A stretch of DNA of 64,000 nt from Haloarcula marina (GTDB lineage Archaea > Halobacteriota > Halobacteria > Halobacteriales > Haloarculaceae): positions 806,001 through 870,000 of the forward strand of contig NZ_CP100404.1 in the NCBI RefSeq assembly GCF_024218775.1. The letters run 5' to 3'. Within the stretch, counting starts at the first letter, position 1; every line of letters begins with the position of its first letter. The notes beneath the pieces were generated by a model, which searched no databases, had not been told where the DNA came from, and saw only the letters and a list, made by a program, of their open reading frames with translations. Made by a program: the position numbers and the translations under genes. Positions 51,730 to 60,757 of the stretch are shown here, piece after piece.

Positions 51730-52977
51730 ATGGGACAGGCACGTACCGACTCCGAGACGACGCGGTCGGACGGTCCGGCGACGACGCTGGGACGGCGGCA
51801 GTTCCTCGGGAGCGCCGTCGGCGCGGCCGCGCTGAGCGCAGTCGGCACGGCGACAGCACAGTCGGAACCGGACTACGGCGGATGGTTCGACGACGTCTCG
51901 AACTACGACGGCACCGTCGATAGACGGGGACAGGACACCGTCGAGATAACGGTCGGCGCGGAGGGGAACAACGGCGCGTTCGCCTTCGCACCGGCGGCGG
52001 TGATGGTCTCCCCCGGAACCGAAGTGGTCTGGACGTGGACCGGCGATGGCGGCGGGCACAACGTCGTCTCCGACGGCGACGGCCCGCTCGACTCCGGTGA
52101 CCCCGTCGCCGAGAGCGGCACCACGTACAGCCACACCTTCGAGAATGAGGGTATCTTCAAGTACGTCTGTGAGCCACATCTCTCGCTCGGCATGAAGGGG
52201 GCCGTCGTCGTCCGACCGGGCGGTGGCGGTGGCGGCGACGCCGGCCAGCAGGGACCCCCGGCGAACCCCGACTACGGCGGATGGTTCGACGACGTCTCGA
52301 ACTACGAGGGCGAGACGGTCGACCGGACGGGACAGGACACCGTCGAAGTGACGGTCGGCGCGGCGGGCAACAACGGCGCGTTCGCGTTCGACCCCCCGGC
52401 AGTCCGCGTCTCGCCGGGGACGGAAGTGGTCTGGACGTGGAACGGCGAGGGCGGGGGCCACAACGTCGTCTCGGACGGCGACGGACCGCTGGACTCGGGC
52501 GACCCCGTCGCCGAGAGCGGAACCACGTACAGCTACACGTTCGAGGAGACTGGCATCTACAAATACGTCTGTGAGCCACACCTCTCGCTCGGCATGAAGG
52601 GGGCCGTCGTGGTCGGCGGCCCGCCCGGCGGGAGCGGTGGTGACGGCGGCGGTGGCGGTCGGACCGGGTCGCAGGTGTCGGGGCCGACGTGGCTGTTCAC
52701 CGCTCCGGTCGCGTTTGCCTTCTTCACGCCGCTGTTGTACGCCGCGGCGATGCGGCGGCGACGGCAGACGACGCCGCCGGCCGAGATGGTCGACGCGGAC
52801 GGGACGGTCCGCGTCGAGGAGGCGGCGGCGACCGACCCCGAGACGGAACTCGGACACGAGGAGTTCGACCCGACGGGGACGGCGGCGCTCATCGCCTTCT
52901 ACTTCGTCCTCATCGCGCTCCTGTGGGTGTTCATGTACTTCGTCGAGTTCCTCGGTCGCGTCTCCGTGATAGGGTGA
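51730..52977 (+). CDS. Double-halocyanin membrane protein fused to oxidase-type TM anchor
   Basis: A 415-aa protein. A Tat signal (GRRQFLGSAVGAAALSA, cleavage after about ATAQ) precedes two nearly identical cupredoxin domains. Ligands in the first are H110, C147, H150 and M155; in the second H244, C281, H284 and M289. Then come a Gly-rich linker, a TM helix (about 320-340) and a second one near the C-terminus (LIAFYFVLIALLWVFMYFV). Two copper sites on a membrane tether, encoded directly before CuA subunit II, suggest an electron wire from the respiratory chain into the ba3 oxidase. The two domains arose by recent duplication. Confidence 0.88.
   Translation: MGQARTDSETTRSDGPATTLGRRQFLGSAVGAAALSAVGTATAQSEPDYGGWFDDVSNYDGTVDRRGQDTVEITVGAEGNNGAFAFAPAAVMVSPGTEVVWTWTGDGGGHNVVSDGDGPLDSGDPVAESGTTYSHTFENEGIFKYVCEPHLSLGMKGAVVVRPGGGGGGDAGQQGPPANPDYGGWFDDVSNYEGETVDRTGQDTVEVTVGAAGNNGAFAFDPPAVRVSPGTEVVWTWNGEGGGHNVVSDGDGPLDSGDPVAESGTTYSYTFEETGIYKYVCEPHLSLGMKGAVVVGGPPGGSGGDGGGGGRTGSQVSGPTWLFTAPVAFAFFTPLLYAAAMRRRRQTTPPAEMVDADGTVRVEEAAATDPETELGHEEFDPTGTAALIAFYFVLIALLWVFMYFVEFLGRVSVIG
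51871..52615 (+). repeat. Tandem halocyanin-domain duplication
   Basis: Segments 51871-52213 and 52270-52615 are DNA-level tandem copies. For example, gactacggcggatggttcga occurs at 51871 and 52270, and the stretch after gtctgtgagccaca is almost identical at 52165 and 52567. The spacing is 399-402 bp, a whole number of codons. Confidence 0.9.
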
Positions 52978-52981
52978 TATC

Positions 52982-53509
52982 ATGCAGGTCCACAACTTCG
53001 AGAAAATCTGGCTCGGTGCAGCGATACTGCTCATCGTCGGCTTCATCGCCACCATCTCCTACGGCACGGTGGGGGCGGGCATCCAGATGGTCGACGACTC
53101 GGGCGGACAGATAAGCGCACAGGCGGTCCAGAACGGCGAGTCCGGCACGCAGTTCGACGACCCCGGCGTCGTCAGGCAGAACGACAGCCACTACGTCGTC
53201 TACGTCGTCGCCCAGCAGTTCCAGTTCGTCCCCGGGAGCGGCGACAACCCGATTCGCATCCCGGCGGACACGCGCGTCACCTTCCGGGTGACTAGCGCCG
53301 ACGTGTTACACGGGTTCTCCATCGTCGAGACGAACGTCAACACGATGGTCATCCCCGGACAGGTCGCCGAGGTGACCGTCCGGTTCGACGAACCGGGGAC
53401 CTACGGCCTCGTCTGTCACGAGTACTGTGGCGCGGCCCACCACACGATGGGTGGGTCCGTCGAAGTCGTGCCACGGTCCCAATACGACTACCAGGAGGTG
53501 AGCGACTGA
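52982..53509 (+). CDS. cbaB: ba3-type cytochrome c oxidase subunit II
   Basis: A 175-aa CuA subunit with one N-terminal TM helix (about 8-28, IWLGAAILLIVGFIATISYG) and an extracytoplasmic cupredoxin domain. CuA ligands are His110 (VLHGF), Cys145, Cys149, His153 and Met156 in CHEYCGAAHHTM. Length and single helix fit the short ba3-type subunit II. It starts 4 bp after the halocyanin fusion gene and overlaps subunit I by one base. Confidence 0.93.
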   Translation: MQVHNFEKIWLGAAILLIVGFIATISYGTVGAGIQMVDDSGGQISAQAVQNGESGTQFDDPGVVRQNDSHYVVYVVAQQFQFVPGSGDNPIRIPADTRVTFRVTSADVLHGFSIVETNVNTMVIPGQVAEVTVRFDEPGTYGLVCHEYCGAAHHTMGGSVEVVPRSQYDYQEVSD

Positions 53510-55197
53510 TGGTGTTCGTCGATTCCTATCCAAAGACTTCGAAACTCGTCCGCAGCGAGTTCCTCGTCGCGTTCGCCGCGCTCGGACTCGGTGCGCTGTT
53601 CGGTATCGTGCAGGCACTCCACCGCACGGGCCTGTTCCGTGGCTTCGTCAGTTCGGCCGACTACTACACGCTGCTGACGGGCCACGGCGTCCTGTTGGCG
53701 CTCGTGTTCACGACGTTCTTCATCGCGGGCCTGTTCGCGTGGGCCACGACGAACAGTTTAGAGCGTGAACTGCCACAGCGGCTCTCGTGGTCCGCGTTCT
53801 GGCTGATGCTGACCGGGACGGTGCTCGCGGCCGTCGCCATCATCGGCGGCATCGTCGGCGCGCCGACCGTCTTCGGCCACGACCTGCAGGCCGACGTGCT
53901 GTTCACGTTCTACGCGCCGATGAAGGCCCACCCCGCGTTCTACGTCGGGGCCGCGCTCATCATCGTCGGGTCGTGGCTCGCCGGTCTCGCGTACTTCAAG
54001 TCGCTGTGGGACTGGCGCAGCGAGAACCCCGACGAGCGAATCCCGCTCCGGGCGTTCATGGTCGTGACGACGATGCTGATGTGGTACATCTCCACCATCG
54101 GCGTCGCCGTCGAGGTGGTCGCGCTCCTCATCCCGTGGTCGCTGGGCCTCATCCAGAGCGTCGACCCCTTGCTGACCCGGACGCTGTTCTGGTACTTCGG
54201 CCACCCCGTCGTGTACTTCTGGCTGATGCCAGCGTACCTGGTCTGGTACACGGTGCTGCCGAAACTGGCTGGCGGGCGACTGTTCAGTGACCCCCTCGCC
54301 CGGGTCGTGTTCGTCCTCTTCCTCCTGCTGTCGACGCCGGTCGGGTTCCACCACCAGTACGTCGACCCCGGCATCCCGGAGGGGTTCAAGTTCATCGCGA
54401 TGACGAACACGATGTTCCTCCTGTTGCCGTCGCTACTGACTGCCTTCACCGTCGTCGCCTCTATCGAACACGGGGCTCGCCAACGCGGCGGTGAGGGGTA
54501 CTTCGGATGGCTTCGCTCGCTCCCGTGGGGCGACCCGGCTTTCGCCGGGTGTATGCTCGCGGGGCTGATGTTCGCCGCTGGCGGGTTCTCCGGGATGATA
54601 AACGCCGGGATGAACATCAACTACCTCATCCACAACACGCTGTGGGTCCCGGGACACTTCCACCTCACCGTCGGCACGGCGTTCGCGCTGACGGCCATGG
54701 CCATCAGTTACTGGCTGGTCCCGCAGATTACTGGCAAACGGCTCCGCCAGCGGACGGTGGCGCTCGCCCAGCCCTACGTCTGGTTCGTGGGGATGGCGCT
54801 GATGTCCAACGCGATGCACCGGGCCGGGTTGGCGGGTATCCCGCGCCGGACCGCAGAGCCGAACTACGACGAGTTCGCCTTCGAGGGACTCGTCGGAACC
54901 GTGGGCGAGATGCGCCTGCAAATCGCCATCGGCGGCCTCCTGCTGTTCCTCGGGGCCGCGATGTTCCTGTTCGTGATGGCCGAGACGTGGCTGGCACACC
55001 GCGGCGGGACCCTCTCGGTCAACAGCGAGTTCCCCGACCCGCTGTCGGGGCCGGAACACAGCCCGCGAATCCTCGACAACTACAAACTGTGGACCGCTAT
55101 CGCGCTGGTGCTCATCGTCATCGCCTACGGGCCGCCGCTCGCGAGCATGGTCGCCGACGGCATCGCGGTGCCCGGAAGCCCGCCGATACCGGTCTAA
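53509..55197 (+). CDS. cbaA: ba3-type cytochrome c oxidase subunit I
   Basis: A 562-aa haem-copper oxidase core with about 13 TM helices. HGVLLALVFTTFFIAGLF carries a low-spin haem ligand region. The CuB region is FWYFGHPVVYFWLMPAYL. VGFHHQYVDPGIPEGFK holds further His ligands, and NTLWVPGHFHLTVGTAFALT the haem ligands of helix X. This sequence is of the B (ba3) oxidase type. It reduces O2 to water and pumps protons, with electrons probably from halocyanin. Confidence 0.95.
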   Translation: MVFVDSYPKTSKLVRSEFLVAFAALGLGALFGIVQALHRTGLFRGFVSSADYYTLLTGHGVLLALVFTTFFIAGLFAWATTNSLERELPQRLSWSAFWLMLTGTVLAAVAIIGGIVGAPTVFGHDLQADVLFTFYAPMKAHPAFYVGAALIIVGSWLAGLAYFKSLWDWRSENPDERIPLRAFMVVTTMLMWYISTIGVAVEVVALLIPWSLGLIQSVDPLLTRTLFWYFGHPVVYFWLMPAYLVWYTVLPKLAGGRLFSDPLARVVFVLFLLLSTPVGFHHQYVDPGIPEGFKFIAMTNTMFLLLPSLLTAFTVVASIEHGARQRGGEGYFGWLRSLPWGDPAFAGCMLAGLMFAAGGFSGMINAGMNINYLIHNTLWVPGHFHLTVGTAFALTAMAISYWLVPQITGKRLRQRTVALAQPYVWFVGMALMSNAMHRAGLAGIPRRTAEPNYDEFAFEGLVGTVGEMRLQIAIGGLLLFLGAAMFLFVMAETWLAHRGGTLSVNSEFPDPLSGPEHSPRILDNYKLWTAIALVLIVIAYGPPLASMVADGIAVPGSPPIPV

Positions 55198-55210
55198 CTC
55201 TCCCACCTCC

Positions 55211-55753
55211 ATGCTCGACGACGTCGAAGGCCCGCAGAAGACGCGGTTGGTTCGGCTCCTGATAGTGCTCGCTATCGGCATCCCGATACTCATCGAGGTG
55301 ATCACCTTCGGTGGCCTCATCGGGCACTACGTGGCCGGGAGCGGCGGTGGAGGCGGAGCGGCCGGGACGCCCACGCCAGCGATAGCGGGAGCGAGCACCG
55401 GCGACGAGATACTCGAACAGACACCGGCCGTAGAGCGCATCGACGACGCCACCGTGGTCGTCGCCGAGGACGGCTGGGAGTTTTCCCTCACGGTCGCGGT
55501 GAACAACACCGGGCAGGGTCCCTACGAACTCCGCCTCGGACCGGTCACGACCAGAGCGGGCGAAACGGTGGCTGGGAGCGGGCCGACGACGGGCGAACTC
55601 GCCGCTGGCGACACCGGGTCGGTGACGGGGCGATGGCTCCTCCCGAAGGGCCAGCGGCCAGACGCCGTCGCAGTGACCGTCGTCACCGGCGACGGGGAAC
55701 CGACCACCAGCGAGTACACCGTCGAACTCGGCGACATCCCGGTCTCGGCTTGA
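55211..55753 (+). CDS. Small membrane-anchored protein of the ba3 operon
   Basis: A 180-aa protein: an N-terminal TM helix (about 13-40, LVRLLIVLAIGIPILIEVITFGGLIGHYV), a Gly/Pro-rich linker, and an extracytoplasmic beta-sandwich-like domain from about 78 (ATVVVAEDGWEFSLTVAVNNTG). It lies 13 bp after cbaA, in the operon. It could be an assembly or accessory subunit; no copper ligands are seen. It converges on nuoCD (21-bp gap). Confidence 0.65.
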   Translation: MLDDVEGPQKTRLVRLLIVLAIGIPILIEVITFGGLIGHYVAGSGGGGGAAGTPTPAIAGASTGDEILEQTPAVERIDDATVVVAEDGWEFSLTVAVNNTGQGPYELRLGPVTTRAGETVAGSGPTTGELAAGDTGSVTGRWLLPKGQRPDAVAVTVVTGDGEPTTSEYTVELGDIPVSA

Positions 55754-55774
55754 GTAGGGTCCGGGCTTCGGGGG

Positions 55775-57418
55775 CTACCGGTCCACGTCGCCCATGATGG
55801 GGTCCAGACTCCCGAGCGTCGCCACGAGGTCCGGGACGTACTCGCCGACGGCCATCTCGGGGAGCGTCTGGACGTGCGAGAAGGAGGGGCCGCGAATCTT
55901 GAAGCGGGCGGGCGTGTCGGTCCCGTCCGAGCGGATGTAGATGCCGAGTTCCCCCTTCGCGGCCTCGACGGCGCGGTATATCTCCGTGTCCGGGTCGGGC
56001 CGAATCGTCCGGGGGACGTTGGCCTGTATCTCGCGGTCGGCCTCGGGCCACCCCCGCAGGAGGTCGGCACACTGCTCGACGATGCGGGCGGACTCCTCGA
56101 CTTCCCGCAGGCGGACGAGCAGTCGTGAGAAGTTGTCGCCCTCCGATTCGGTGACGACCGACCAGTCGAGTTCGTCGTAGTAGCCGTAGGGGTCGTCGCG
56201 GCGCAGGTCGTAGTCGACGCCCGACCCGCGGGCGACCGGCCCGGTACAGCCGTAGGCCTTCGCGGTTTCGGCCGAGAGATGGCCCGTGTCGACGGTCCGT
56301 AGCTGGATGATTTCGTTCTCTGTCAGCAGTTGGTGGTACTCTTCGAGTTTCTCCGGGAGACCGTCGAGGAAGGCGTCGATTTTCTCGAAGAACGCGTCCC
56401 GTGGCGTCGGAACGTCCCACGCGACCCCCCCGAGGCGGAAGTAGTTGAACATCAGGCGCTGGCCGGTGAGGTCTTCGAGGATTTCCTGGACGAGTTCGCG
56501 GTCGCGAACCCCCCACTGGAAGACGGGCGTGAACTCGCCGACGACGTCCAGCGCGTACGTCGCGACGGCGAGCAGGTGGCCGAGGATACGGGAGAACTCG
56601 CCGCACATCGTCCGAACGACCTGCGCGTACTCCGGGACTTCGATGCCGACCATCTCCTCGGCGACCCGCGCGTAGGCCCACTCGTTCAGCAGGCCCGCAC
56701 CGCTCCAGTCCCAGCGGTCGGGGTACGGCATTATCTGGTGGCGGTAGGTCTTCGACTGGCACATCTGTTCCTCACAGCGGTGGATGAAGCCGATGTCCGG
56801 GTCGATGGCCGCGACCTGTTCGCCGTCGAGTTCGACGTTCAGGTGGAGGACGCCGTGGGTCGAGGGGTGGTGCGGGCCGACGTTGAGGTGCATCCGGTCC
56901 GGCCCGACGCGTTCGTCTTCGAGGAGTCGCTGGTGTTCGCGGAACGTGACGATTTGTGGCTGTCCCTGGTCGTACTCTCGGGAGAGCGGGTGGCCCTGCC
57001 ACGTCTCGGGCAGGAGGAGGCGGCGGAGGTCCGGATGGTCGTCGTACTCGATACCGACGAGGTCGTAGGCCTCGCGCTCGTGCCACTCGGCGGCGGGGAA
57101 GACGGGCGCGCCGGACTCGCTCTCGGGAGCCGAACTCGGCGTCGGCACGACCACCGATAGCTCTCTGGTGGGGTCGTCGTAGCTCCGCAGGTGGTAGATG
57201 GACTCGTAGCGGTCCGCGTACTCTTGGGCCGTGACGCAGGCACAGTGGTCCAGTCCGGCCTCGGTCCGCAGGGTGGAGAGGACGGTCTGCACCTCGTCGG
57301 CGCGGACGACGACGGCGGGCGCGTTCAGGTGGTCGTCCTCGCGGACGACGTACTCGCGTATCGGGTCGAGGAGGTCGGAGCGGTGGTCCGCTCGCCGCTC
57401 CGCGACTGTCTGGGACAT
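55775..57418 (-). CDS. nuoCD: Isolated, divergent NADH-quinone oxidoreductase-type subunit C/D fusion
   Basis: A 547-aa fusion. Residues 1-165 are the NuoC part (ADRYESIYHLRSYDDPTRELSVVVP and EREAYDLVGIEYDDHPDLRRLLLPETWQGHPL). The NuoD part follows (GPHHPSTHGVLHLNVELDGEQV, then CEEQMCQSKTYRHQIMPYPDRWDWSGAGLLNEWAYAR). The last half (VPRTIRPDPDTEIYRAVEAAKGELGIYI) is also present, so it is not a remnant. No other nuo gene is near it. It likely belongs to a second or alternative complex, or feeds the ba3 branch; that is inference. Confidence 0.88.
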   Translation of the reverse strand: MSQTVAERRADHRSDLLDPIREYVVREDDHLNAPAVVVRADEVQTVLSTLRTEAGLDHCACVTAQEYADRYESIYHLRSYDDPTRELSVVVPTPSSAPESESGAPVFPAAEWHEREAYDLVGIEYDDHPDLRRLLLPETWQGHPLSREYDQGQPQIVTFREHQRLLEDERVGPDRMHLNVGPHHPSTHGVLHLNVELDGEQVAAIDPDIGFIHRCEEQMCQSKTYRHQIMPYPDRWDWSGAGLLNEWAYARVAEEMVGIEVPEYAQVVRTMCGEFSRILGHLLAVATYALDVVGEFTPVFQWGVRDRELVQEILEDLTGQRLMFNYFRLGGVAWDVPTPRDAFFEKIDAFLDGLPEKLEEYHQLLTENEIIQLRTVDTGHLSAETAKAYGCTGPVARGSGVDYDLRRDDPYGYYDELDWSVVTESEGDNFSRLLVRLREVEESARIVEQCADLLRGWPEADREIQANVPRTIRPDPDTEIYRAVEAAKGELGIYIRSDGTDTPARFKIRGPSFSHVQTLPEMAVGEYVPDLVATLGSLDPIMGDVDR

Positions 57419-57472
57419 ACCGGGGCGTCGTCGCCCGCCCACCTCGTCGTACTGCCTCGTCGACGGGGCACA

Positions 57473-57479
57473 TTTATAT
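57473..57479. promoter_or_regulatory. TATA box of the HTH-10 regulator, shared with nuoCD region
   Basis: TTTATAT lies within CACATTTATATGTG (57469-57482), an imperfect palindrome. It is 24 bp before the GTG at 57500, so the regulator transcript is leaderless. The element is readable in both directions and is the only AT-rich box before nuoCD. Confidence 0.6.
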
Positions 57480-57499
57480 GTGGCGGCGGAACGGCCGGT

Positions 57500-58174
57500 G
57501 TGAAGTACGTCAGGCTCTCGCTGTCGATGGCGCCCGAGGTGCGCCACCCGATGCACCAGTTCGTCGTGGAGCGAGACGGGTACCGCGCGAGCTATCTCCT
57601 TCGTGGGAACGACGTGGGTGAGGCTGTCCAGACGCTCCTCTTTCACGTCGACGGCTTTCCGCCGGACCCATACCGAGAGGCCCTAGAGCGGACCGACCAC
57701 GTCGAGGAGTACGCCATCTCGACGTGTCCGGACGACACCTTCTACCTCTACGTCCGCGACCGACCTTCCGAGACTGGTACGGAACTGGTCGAGGCGCTCA
57801 CGACCGCCGGATTGGTCGTCGTCTCCCCCATCGCCTACCGCGCGGACGGGACGGTGGGACTGACGCTCGTGGGGCCGGGCGGGACCGTCCAGCGAGCGGT
57901 CGAGGCCGTTCCGGACGGTGTGGGCGTCGACGTTCGCGAGGTCGGCGAGTACGACAGCAGACGGTTCGAGTCGGGGGCGGGGCTGACCGACCGCCAGTTC
58001 GCGGCCGTCGCCGCCGCCGTCGACTGCGGCTACTACGAGACCCCGCGGAGCGGGACCACCGCCGATGTCGCGGACCGACTCGACTGCGCACCGGGGACGG
58101 CCGCCGAACACCTCCGGAAGGCCGAATCGCACGTGATGGCTCGGGTCGTCGACCGCTACGACGGTCCCGCGTGA
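57500..58174 (+). CDS. Bat-type HTH-10 transcriptional regulator
   Basis: A 224-aa regulator with a GTG start (MKYVRLSLSMAPEVRHPMHQF), typical of haloarchaeal members. The N-terminal sensor part is followed by HTH-10 at about 160-215 (LTDRQFAAVAAAVDCGYYETPRSGTTADVADRLDCAPGTAAEHLRKAE). It is divergent from nuoCD and close to the ba3 genes, so regulation of respiration genes is plausible but unproven. Confidence 0.88.
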   Translation: MKYVRLSLSMAPEVRHPMHQFVVERDGYRASYLLRGNDVGEAVQTLLFHVDGFPPDPYREALERTDHVEEYAISTCPDDTFYLYVRDRPSETGTELVEALTTAGLVVVSPIAYRADGTVGLTLVGPGGTVQRAVEAVPDGVGVDVREVGEYDSRRFESGAGLTDRQFAAVAAAVDCGYYETPRSGTTADVADRLDCAPGTAAEHLRKAESHVMARVVDRYDGPA

Positions 58175-58217
58175 CCGTCTCGGAACCGATAACACGTCCC
58201 ACGTCCTACCGCCGACG

Positions 58218-59012
58218 ATGACACTGGCGGAGTTAGAGTGGCGCGTCGTCGGCGAGGAACGTCACGAGGGGCCACTGACGATGGGCTTAGAGGAGATAGC
58301 CGCCGAGACGGCCGCCAGCGGTGGTCCGGCGACGGTCCGCGTCTACACGTGGCCGGATACGCTCTCGCTCGGGTACGGACAGGACCCCGACACGATAGAT
58401 TGGGCGTTCTGCGAGCGCGAGGGTATCGGCGTGACTCGGCGACCGACCGGCGGCGGCGCAATCTATCACGATAGCTACGCCGACCTCTCCTACGGCATCG
58501 TCGCGCCCGCAGGCGCCGTCCCCGGCAACCTGATGGAGTGCTACGAACTGTTCTGCGAACCGATACTCGACGCCTTCGAGCGGATGGGCGTCGACGCGTC
58601 GTTCGTCGACGGGAAGCGCGAGGCGGTCCACCAACCCGCCTGTTACCTCCGGGAACTCCACCCGGCCCACGACATCGTGGGTCCCGACGGCCGGAAACTC
58701 GCCGGGAACGCCCAGTACCGACAGAAGGACGCCGTCATCCAGCACGGGTCCCTGTCGGTGTCCCTGGAACCGGACCGGCACTGTGGTTGTTTCACCGGGA
58801 ACCCCGACCCAGCGGATTTCCGGGAACGCGTCGGCGCAATCGACGAGTACGTCGACATCGACCGCGAGTCGGTCGTCGCGACGCTTCGCGAGACGCTCTC
58901 GGAGTGGGTCGACGCAGACGAGGGCGCGTGGACCGACGACGAACTTTCGCGAGCGCGCGAGCGCGCTCAGAGCAAGTACGCCACCGACGAGTGGGTCCGA
59001 CGGGACCCCTGA
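58218..59012 (+). CDS. Lipoate/biotin-protein ligase family protein
   Basis: A 264-aa BPL/LplA-fold protein. [16 protein letters not shown], the signature [12 protein letters not shown] and [24 protein letters not shown] (the catalytic lysine region) are all present. These enzymes activate lipoate or octanoate and attach it to E2 or GcvH domains. Whether it acts as ligase, octanoyltransferase or another role is open. A TATA-like GATAACAC lies about 30 bp upstream. Confidence 0.87.
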   Translation: MTLAELEWRVVGEERHEGPLTMGLEEIAAETAASGGPATVRVYTWPDTLSLGYGQDPDTIDWAFCEREGIGVTRRPTGGGAIYHDSYADLSYGIVAPAGAVPGNLMECYELFCEPILDAFERMGVDASFVDGKREAVHQPACYLRELHPAHDIVGPDGRKLAGNAQYRQKDAVIQHGSLSVSLEPDRHCGCFTGNPDPADFRERVGAIDEYVDIDRESVVATLRETLSEWVDADEGAWTDDELSRARERAQSKYATDEWVRRDP

Positions 59013-59070
59013 CCGCGCAGTCGCCGCCGACTCCGGAACCTCTTTGGACACCCGAACCCGACCGGGTGGC

Positions 59071-59904
59071 ATGGTCAAAGTCGGTGCTCACACGTCTATC
59101 GCGGGTGGTGCGTACAACGCCGTCTCCGAGCAGGTCGAGTACGGCGGCAACTGCGGACAGATATTCTCCCACTCGCCGCAGGTGTGGCAAGACCCCAACA
59201 TCGAGGACGACGAAGCCCAGCAGTTCCGGGACCTGAGCGAGGAGAACGGCGTCGGTCCGTGGGTCATCCACTCGTCGTACCTCGTCAACCTCTGTACGCC
59301 GAAAGACGACCTGCGCGAGAAGTCTCTCGATTCGATGCAGAAGGAAGTCGACGCCGCCGCGAAGTTGGGCGTTGAGTACGTCAACGTCCACCTCGGCGCA
59401 CACACCGGCGCGGGCGTCGACGGCGGCCTCGACAACGCCGCCAGCGTCTTGGACGACCTCGAAGTGCCCGACGACGTGACGGTGCTCATCGAGTCCGACG
59501 CCGGGAGCGGAACGAAACTCGGCGGCCAGTTCGAGCATCTGGCGACGGTCCGCGAGCGAACCGACCAAGACATCGAGTTCTGTCTGGACACCGCCCACAT
59601 GTTCGCGGCGGGGTACGACCTCTCGACGGCCGACGGCGTCGACGAGACGTTCGCGGAGTTCGACGACGTGGTCGGTCTGGACGACCTCGCCTGCGTCCAC
59701 CTCAACGATTCCAAGCACGCCTGCGGGACGAACAAGGACGAACACGCCCACGTCGGCGAGGGCGAAATCGGCGAGGAGGGCATGCGTGCCTTCCTCAACC
59801 ACGACGCCGTTTCCGACGTGCCGCTGGTCTTGGAGACGCCGACCGAGAACGGCAAGAGCTTCGAGTGGAACATCCAGCGCGTTCGCGAACTGCGCGACGA
59901 GTAG
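59071..59904 (+). CDS. nfo: Deoxyribonuclease IV (AP endonuclease, endonuclease IV)
   Basis: A 277-aa base-excision-repair enzyme that nicks DNA at abasic sites. The start [18 protein letters not shown] carries the first metal His. [34 protein letters not shown] and [26 protein letters not shown] supply the other zinc ligands. Length matches the family. A TATA-like CTCTTTGG lies about 28 bp upstream. Confidence 0.95.
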   Translation: MVKVGAHTSIAGGAYNAVSEQVEYGGNCGQIFSHSPQVWQDPNIEDDEAQQFRDLSEENGVGPWVIHSSYLVNLCTPKDDLREKSLDSMQKEVDAAAKLGVEYVNVHLGAHTGAGVDGGLDNAASVLDDLEVPDDVTVLIESDAGSGTKLGGQFEHLATVRERTDQDIEFCLDTAHMFAAGYDLSTADGVDETFAEFDDVVGLDDLACVHLNDSKHACGTNKDEHAHVGEGEIGEEGMRAFLNHDAVSDVPLVLETPTENGKSFEWNIQRVRELRDE

Positions 59905-59968
59905 GTTCCCACGACGGACTCAGCGCGCGACCGCTGACTTTTTGCTCTCGAACCGACTCGGACAGCGT

Positions 59969-60757
59969 GTGCGCACGTTCTCCACCGACTACCTCGACGC
60001 GACCCGCGAGGGGATGTGGGCCGACTCCCGAGAGGCGCTGGTGGACCTCGAACTCGGAGAGTGTGACCGCATCCTCGACGTGGGGTGCGGGACCGGCGAA
60101 CTCACGCGCGTCCTCCGCGAGGAGTCGGGCGGCCCCGTGGTCGGCCTCGACGCCGACGCGACGCTTCTCGAATCCGTCGCCGGACCGGTCGTGCGAGGAG
60201 ACGCGACGCGACTCCCCTTCGCCGACGACGCCTTCGACCTCGTGGTGTGTCAGGCACTGCTCATCAACCTCCCCGACCCCGAGGCCGCCGTCAGGGAGTT
60301 CGCCCGCGTCGCGAGCGACCGCGTCGCGGCGGTCGAACCCGACAACGGGGCCGTCTCGGTCGAGTCGACCGTCGAGAGCGAACCCGCACTCGCGCGGCGC
60401 GCCCGCCGGTACTTCCTCGACGGCGTCGAGACGGACGTGACCCTCGGCGGGGACGCCGCGGAAGTCTTCGAATCCGCGGGCCTCTCGGTCGTCTCGACCC
60501 GGCGGTACGACCAGCGGCGGACCGTCGAACCGCCCTACGACGAGACGGCGGTCTCGACCGCACGGCGAAAGGCCACGGGGGAGGGACTGGCGAGCGACCG
60601 CGAGACGATTCTCGCAGGGGCGACGACGCCCGAAGAGTACGACGCGCTCCGCGAGCGCTGGCGGGCGATGGGGCGGACCGTCGTGGACCAGATGCAGCGG
60701 TCGGCGTACGAGCGGGTCGAGACGGTCCCCTTCTTCGTCACGGTCGGTCGGGTGTAG
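59969..60757 (+). CDS. Class I SAM-dependent methyltransferase
   Basis: A 262-aa protein with a GTG start (VRTFSTDYLDATREGMW). Motif I is ILDVGCGTGELTRVL; the acidic Asp of motif II is in GLDADAT, and DDAFDLVVCQALLINLPDP is motif III/IV. The C-terminal 60 residues form a helical cap (VVDQMQRSAYERVETVPFFVTVGR). Methyl acceptor unknown. It converges with the gene at 60738 (20-bp overlap). Confidence 0.86.
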   Translation: MRTFSTDYLDATREGMWADSREALVDLELGECDRILDVGCGTGELTRVLREESGGPVVGLDADATLLESVAGPVVRGDATRLPFADDAFDLVVCQALLINLPDPEAAVREFARVASDRVAAVEPDNGAVSVESTVESEPALARRARRYFLDGVETDVTLGGDAAEVFESAGLSVVSTRRYDQRRTVEPPYDETAVSTARRKATGEGLASDRETILAGATTPEEYDALRERWRAMGRTVVDQMQRSAYERVETVPFFVTVGRV

